The translations under genes were made by a program, and so were the position numbers. A stretch of DNA of 64,000 bases, from NCBI GenBank assembly GCA_005223185.1, contig NJBN01000001.1, positions 186,001-250,000 on the forward strand. Direction: 5' to 3'. Below, piece after piece: positions 60,876-64,000 of this stretch; positions within the stretch are counted from its first letter, which is position 1; each line of letters starts with the position of its first letter. This stretch comes from a candidate division LCP-89 bacterium B3_LCP (GTDB lineage: Bacteria > Electryoneota > B3-LCP). Under the pieces are notes generated by a model. The model ran no database searches and was not told the DNA's origin. It worked only from the letters and a program-made list of their open reading frames with translations.

Positions 60876-62402
60876 GTGTTTGCTTTGGGGGGTAGGACAA
60901 GACTTTTCATACTGGTTTTTTATGCCGGACTCTGTTCTTTGACGTGTGATTCGGTTAACGCTGCTCCCTGGGAGACATTGCCACCGGATCACTGGGCTTA
61001 CACGGAGATAGAGTGGTTACAGACCGCCGGGTATTTAGGTAGTTTAAATCCTGCCAATCTGCCCTACACGAGGGGACAGGTTGCTACGGCTATCCAAGCT
61101 GATCCTGAGCCGGAGGTAGGAATGGCTGTGGAACGATTTCAGCTTCTGCTAAGAGAGTTCACCGCTGAATTGACCTCAGCAGACGGTTGGAGTACTGAAG
61201 TGGGTGGACGGTTTTTCGGTGGTTTGGATGTGGTACACGGTTCGAGCAGTAGAGAAACTGGATATGCTGTATTAAGCGCGGGTGTGGGGAATCGTCGTAT
61301 GGGTGCTTTCACTGCACTGCGCGCTGATCATGACTTAACTTTTAATGAAGCTTATCAGGGCAAGGTCTGGCAAGATTTTGCTGGTTTCACAGAAGCGGCG
61401 TACTTTACGGTTACTGGCGAGAAACAGCGCTGGCTATTGAAACTGGGGCGGGATCATGTATATTGGGGTCCCGGAGAAGATCATCTGCTGCTGAACCATT
61501 CAGCACGTGGGTTGGATCAAATCAGTTTCCGCGTGCGCTGGGAATGGGGTGAATTCAGCGCTTTGATCGGGCAGGTTAGCGATTTTACCGATTCCACCGA
61601 CCAGCGCACTAACAGGTTTATCTCAGGGCACAGGCTGGACATAATCCCCTTCGATTGGCTCCGGTTGGGGATAAGTGAGACACTGTTGTTCACCGGTGGC
61701 ATTCGCTTTGGATCGTTGAATCCTCTGCTGCCCTATTACGGGGAACTGGTCAATGAAAATTCCGAAGGCAACGGATTGATAGGATTCGATTTCGTCGCTG
61801 ATCCCAAACCGGGATGGCGGTTGTATGGTCAGCTTCTTATAGATGACATACAATTCGAAAAGAAGAGTTCCCGAGATCTGGAACCGGCTGAATGGGGTTG
61901 GCTTGTAGGTGGACGCTGGGCAGATCTCAAAGGCTTTTTAGGTGTTAACTTAAGTTATAGCGGGATAACCAACCGCTCTTACAACGCGCTTGATCCCCGC
62001 TACCGTTATCTGAATTACGGTCTACCACTGGGATCAGAGTTGGGCAATGATGGCGACCGCTTGAGACTTGACGTTGCCTTCTGGCCCTGGGCGGCACTTC
62101 GTTTGGAAGGTTTTTGGGAATTCCGCCGCCAGGGCGAAGGTGATCTGATGGCGCCTTTCGATACCACCTATATGAATTACACGGTAGATGAGGGTTATTC
62201 CGAACCCTTCCCCACCGGCATAGTGGAAAGAACTCACACGTTGGGCTTGGGATTCTCCTGGCTGCAGGGGGGATTTCTGCAGATGGAAGGCTGGATCGGG
62301 CACGATTGGATGAGTAACATTGGACATATTGCTGGCGAAGAGGACGGAGGCTTCAGAGGGCGCTTGAGTTTGAATGTGCGTTTGGATAGGAGTGTCCTAT
62401 AA
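60876..62402 (+). CDS. Wzi-like outer-membrane beta-barrel protein
   Basis: The 508-aa protein has an N-terminal signal peptide (RLFILVFYAGLCSLT) and then a barrel-like alternation of strands. The segment LKLGRDHVYWGPGEDHLLLNHSARGLD resembles the Wzi capsule-assembly family core when read in two parts. Wzi binds capsule polysaccharide at the outer membrane. The start is GTG 60876 by position, but TTG 60885 has an AGAGG sequence 8 nt upstream and may be the true one. Among the glycan genes this suggests a surface polysaccharide. Confidence 0.75.
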   Translation: MFALGGRTRLFILVFYAGLCSLTCDSVNAAPWETLPPDHWAYTEIEWLQTAGYLGSLNPANLPYTRGQVATAIQADPEPEVGMAVERFQLLLREFTAELTSADGWSTEVGGRFFGGLDVVHGSSSRETGYAVLSAGVGNRRMGAFTALRADHDLTFNEAYQGKVWQDFAGFTEAAYFTVTGEKQRWLLKLGRDHVYWGPGEDHLLLNHSARGLDQISFRVRWEWGEFSALIGQVSDFTDSTDQRTNRFISGHRLDIIPFDWLRLGISETLLFTGGIRFGSLNPLLPYYGELVNENSEGNGLIGFDFVADPKPGWRLYGQLLIDDIQFEKKSSRDLEPAEWGWLVGGRWADLKGFLGVNLSYSGITNRSYNALDPRYRYLNYGLPLGSELGNDGDRLRLDVAFWPWAALRLEGFWEFRRQGEGDLMAPFDTTYMNYTVDEGYSEPFPTGIVERTHTLGLGFSWLQGGFLQMEGWIGHDWMSNIGHIAGEEDGGFRGRLSLNVRLDRSVL

Positions 62403-62441
62403 TATGAAGATAGCTGTAGGCGGAAAGGCATTGAGGAACAA

Positions 62442-63197
62442 ATGAAAGGTATCGTCTTAGCCGGAGGTTCTGGGACCAGATTGTTCCCACTGACAAAGGT
62501 GACCAACAAGCACCTTCTGCCTGTGGGGCAGGTACCCATGATTTACCACCCCATATTGAAGCTTCTGGAAGCGGGAATTACGGAGATACTGATCGTGACC
62601 GGTGTCGAACATATGGGGCATGTCGTAGGTCTGTTGGGTTCAGGCGGTAAATTTGGCTGCGAGTTTACCTACAAAGTACAGGATCAAGCAGGTGGGATCG
62701 CTCAGGCACTGGGGCTGGCTAAGCATTTCGCTTTTGGGGATCGGATGGTGGTCATTCTTGGTGATAATATCTTTGTTGATCCCATTACCGAATATGTCAA
62801 GAACTTCGCAGTGCAGAAAGCGGGTGCCAGAATAATTATCAAACAGGTCGAAGACCCGGAACGCTTCGGTGTGGCTGAGTTGGATGGAGATAAGGTGAAG
62901 AGCATTTCAGAGAAGCCGTCTGACCCGAAAAGCAATTACGCGGTAACCGGCGTTTATATGTACGATTCTCAGGTATTTGAAATAATTACAAATCTGCAGC
63001 CTTCAGATAGAGGTGAACTGGAAATTACCGACGTCAATAACGCCTATATCAAACTTGATCAATTGAACTACGACGTATTCGAAAACTGGTGGACGGACGC
63101 AGGTACTTTCGAATCGCTCCATGTTGCCAACGAACTTCTCCGAAACAATAACCTGAGTCACTTAAAATATGCACCCAAAGCGGATACTAATAATTAA
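62442..63197 (+). CDS. Sugar-1-phosphate nucleotidyltransferase (RmlA-like)
   Basis: The enzyme couples a sugar-1-phosphate to a nucleotide. The 251-aa protein has LAGGSGTRLFPLTKVTNKHLLPV, the family signature when read in segments, VILGDNIFVD and ITGVYMYD-like text (here VTGVYMYDSQVF). It is the short version without the C-terminal extension of the 290-aa RmlA. The sugar and nucleotide cannot be told from the sequence. A GAGGAA sequence precedes the ATG. It is directly upstream of the dehydrogenase gene. Confidence 0.9.
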   Translation: MKGIVLAGGSGTRLFPLTKVTNKHLLPVGQVPMIYHPILKLLEAGITEILIVTGVEHMGHVVGLLGSGGKFGCEFTYKVQDQAGGIAQALGLAKHFAFGDRMVVILGDNIFVDPITEYVKNFAVQKAGARIIIKQVEDPERFGVAELDGDKVKSISEKPSDPKSNYAVTGVYMYDSQVFEIITNLQPSDRGELEITDVNNAYIKLDQLNYDVFENWWTDAGTFESLHVANELLRNNNLSHLKYAPKADTNN

Positions 63198-63236
63198 AAC
63201 CAATAGATGAGATAATAACAACGGAACTGGATAACT

Positions 63237-64000
63237 ATGAAAATCTGCGTAATCGGAACAGGTTATGTGGGGCTGGTAGCGGGCACATGCTTCGCTGAAA
63301 CCGGCAACGACGTCATCTGCGTTGATGTTGACAAGCGCAAGATTAAGATGCTTAAGAAGGGGATCATCCCTATTTATGAGCCTGGCTTGAAGGAATTGGT
63401 GGATCGCAACACTAAGAAAGGTCGTCTCTCATTCACCACTGATTTGGACGCTTCGGTAAAGGAATCTTTAATTAATTTTATCGCTGTGGGTACGCCTCCA
63501 GATGAAGATGGATCGAGCGATTTAACTTATGTGTTAGCAGTAGCTAAATCCATCGGTCAATCTATGAATGGATACAAGGCTATAGTGGATAAGAGTACTG
63601 TGCCAGTGGGAACGGCGGATCAGGTTCGAGAGACCATCCGCGCCGAGACCGATCATCCATTCGACGTTGTTTCGAACCCGGAATTCCTCAAAGAAGGCGC
63701 TGCTATTGATGATTTCATGCGTCCTGACAGGGTGGTGATCGGCGTTGATGATTCTCGCGTGGAAGCCTTGATGAAAGATCTTTACAGTCCTTTCGTCAGA
63801 ACCGGGCATCCGATTATCATTATGGACGTCAAATCGGCAGAAATGACAAAGTACGCTTCCAATGCCATCCTGGCAACGAAGATCAGCTTCATGAATGAAA
63901 TGTCTAATCTCTGCGAAAAAATTGGCGCGAATGTGACGCTGGTGCGCCAGGGTATTGGCGCTGATCAGCGCATCGGGCACCAATTCCTGTTCCCGGGAGT
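63237..64000 (+). CDS. UDP-glucose/GDP-mannose dehydrogenase, 3'-truncated by window edge
   Basis: The frame starts at ATG 63237 and is open to the window end, giving about 254 residues of an enzyme that is usually 430-450 aa. The N-terminal Rossmann fold is clear ([21 protein letters not shown]), and later [16 protein letters not shown] and RPDRVVIGV match the UDP-glucose 6-dehydrogenase/GDP-mannose dehydrogenase family. The product would be a uronic acid nucleotide for polysaccharide synthesis. The catalytic Cys lies beyond the window. UDP-glucose is the most common substrate, but this cannot be decided here. Confidence 0.92.
   Translation, partial: MKICVIGTGYVGLVAGTCFAETGNDVICVDVDKRKIKMLKKGIIPIYEPGLKELVDRNTKKGRLSFTTDLDASVKESLINFIAVGTPPDEDGSSDLTYVLAVAKSIGQSMNGYKAIVDKSTVPVGTADQVRETIRAETDHPFDVVSNPEFLKEGAAIDDFMRPDRVVIGVDDSRVEALMKDLYSPFVRTGHPIIIMDVKSAEMTKYASNAILATKISFMNEMSNLCEKIGANVTLVRQGIGADQRIGHQFLFPG

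Noticed and set aside
1-64000. CRISPR array
   Set aside because: The repeats seen are individually palindromic, irregularly spaced and lie between genes; there are no uniform spacers and no cas genes.
1-64000. tRNA and rRNA genes
   Set aside because: None of the intergenic regions examined contains a cloverleaf with a T-loop motif or any rRNA-like stretch.

Overview
The window looks like a chromosomal segment of a flagellated, diderm, mid-GC bacterium, probably an uncultured member of the FCB superphylum (Zixibacteria, Electryoneota, Marinimicrobia or a similar lineage). This is inference. It rests on a secreted beta-helix protein that ends in a FlgD/T9SS-type C-terminal domain (PNPFNP...SGIYIYRL), on outer-membrane and lipoprotein genes (Wzi-like barrel, MltF-like lipoprotein), and on abundant palindromic intergenic repeats of the kind common in such genomes. 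No rRNA, tRNA, CRISPR array or insertion-sequence transposase was recognised.

Region 1 (1-15,086, plus strand) is a flagellar export and regulation cluster: a 5'-truncated FapA/DUF342 protein, fliP-fliQ-fliR-flhB-flhA (the membrane export gate), flhF-flhG (flagellar number and placement), a small membrane/coiled-coil protein, fliA (sigma-28), a small unknown protein, an HDOD protein, a GAF-PAS-HisKA protein with no ATPase domain, an AMIN-like/TPR/HTH membrane protein, and a possible FliK-like protein. Several genes overlap by 4 nt, so the cluster is likely one or a few transcripts.

Region 2 (15,125-37,365, mostly minus strand apart from a KamA-family radical SAM gene) holds a long co-directional run. 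In transcription order it is STAS, DUF4139, recG, a repeat-flanked GxxExxY gene, a candidate restriction-modification pair (PD-ExK nuclease plus beta-class methyltransferase with an Mrr-like tail), parA-parB, a secreted HEAFH zincin, a C69 dipeptidase, an FKBP lipoprotein, a class II aldolase, trkA-trkH, a YbbR/CdaR-like protein, tsaD and a VWA membrane protein.

Region 3 (37,595-53,703) is mixed: DUF3467, a secreted protein with about a dozen GDD-type repeats, a PEBP lipoprotein, a Kef-type antiporter, a very large beta-helix surface protein, pgi, a PHP phosphoesterase, a DegT aminotransferase, a HEPN-like gene, a GIY-YIG gene flanked by inverted hairpin repeats, an MltF-like lytic transglycosylase and a 2TM protein.

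Region 4 (53,876-64,000, plus strand) looks like a surface-glycan cluster: two alkaline-phosphatase-superfamily phosphodiesterases around an APS kinase, a GT9 glycosyltransferase, an NAD-dependent epimerase/dehydratase, a membrane GT2, a Wzi-like outer-membrane protein, a sugar-1-phosphate nucleotidyltransferase and a UDP-glucose/GDP-mannose dehydrogenase cut by the window end.

The least explained signal is the intergenic repeat system. There is a ~90-bp fold-back element in four copies, two of them identical over 85 bp and bracketing a GxxExxY nuclease-fold gene. There are also three families of nested hairpins whose stems change in a compensatory way between copies, one of them bracketing a GIY-YIG nuclease gene as inverted repeats. 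Small nuclease-fold genes inside repeat cassettes are the best candidate here for an undescribed mobile system.
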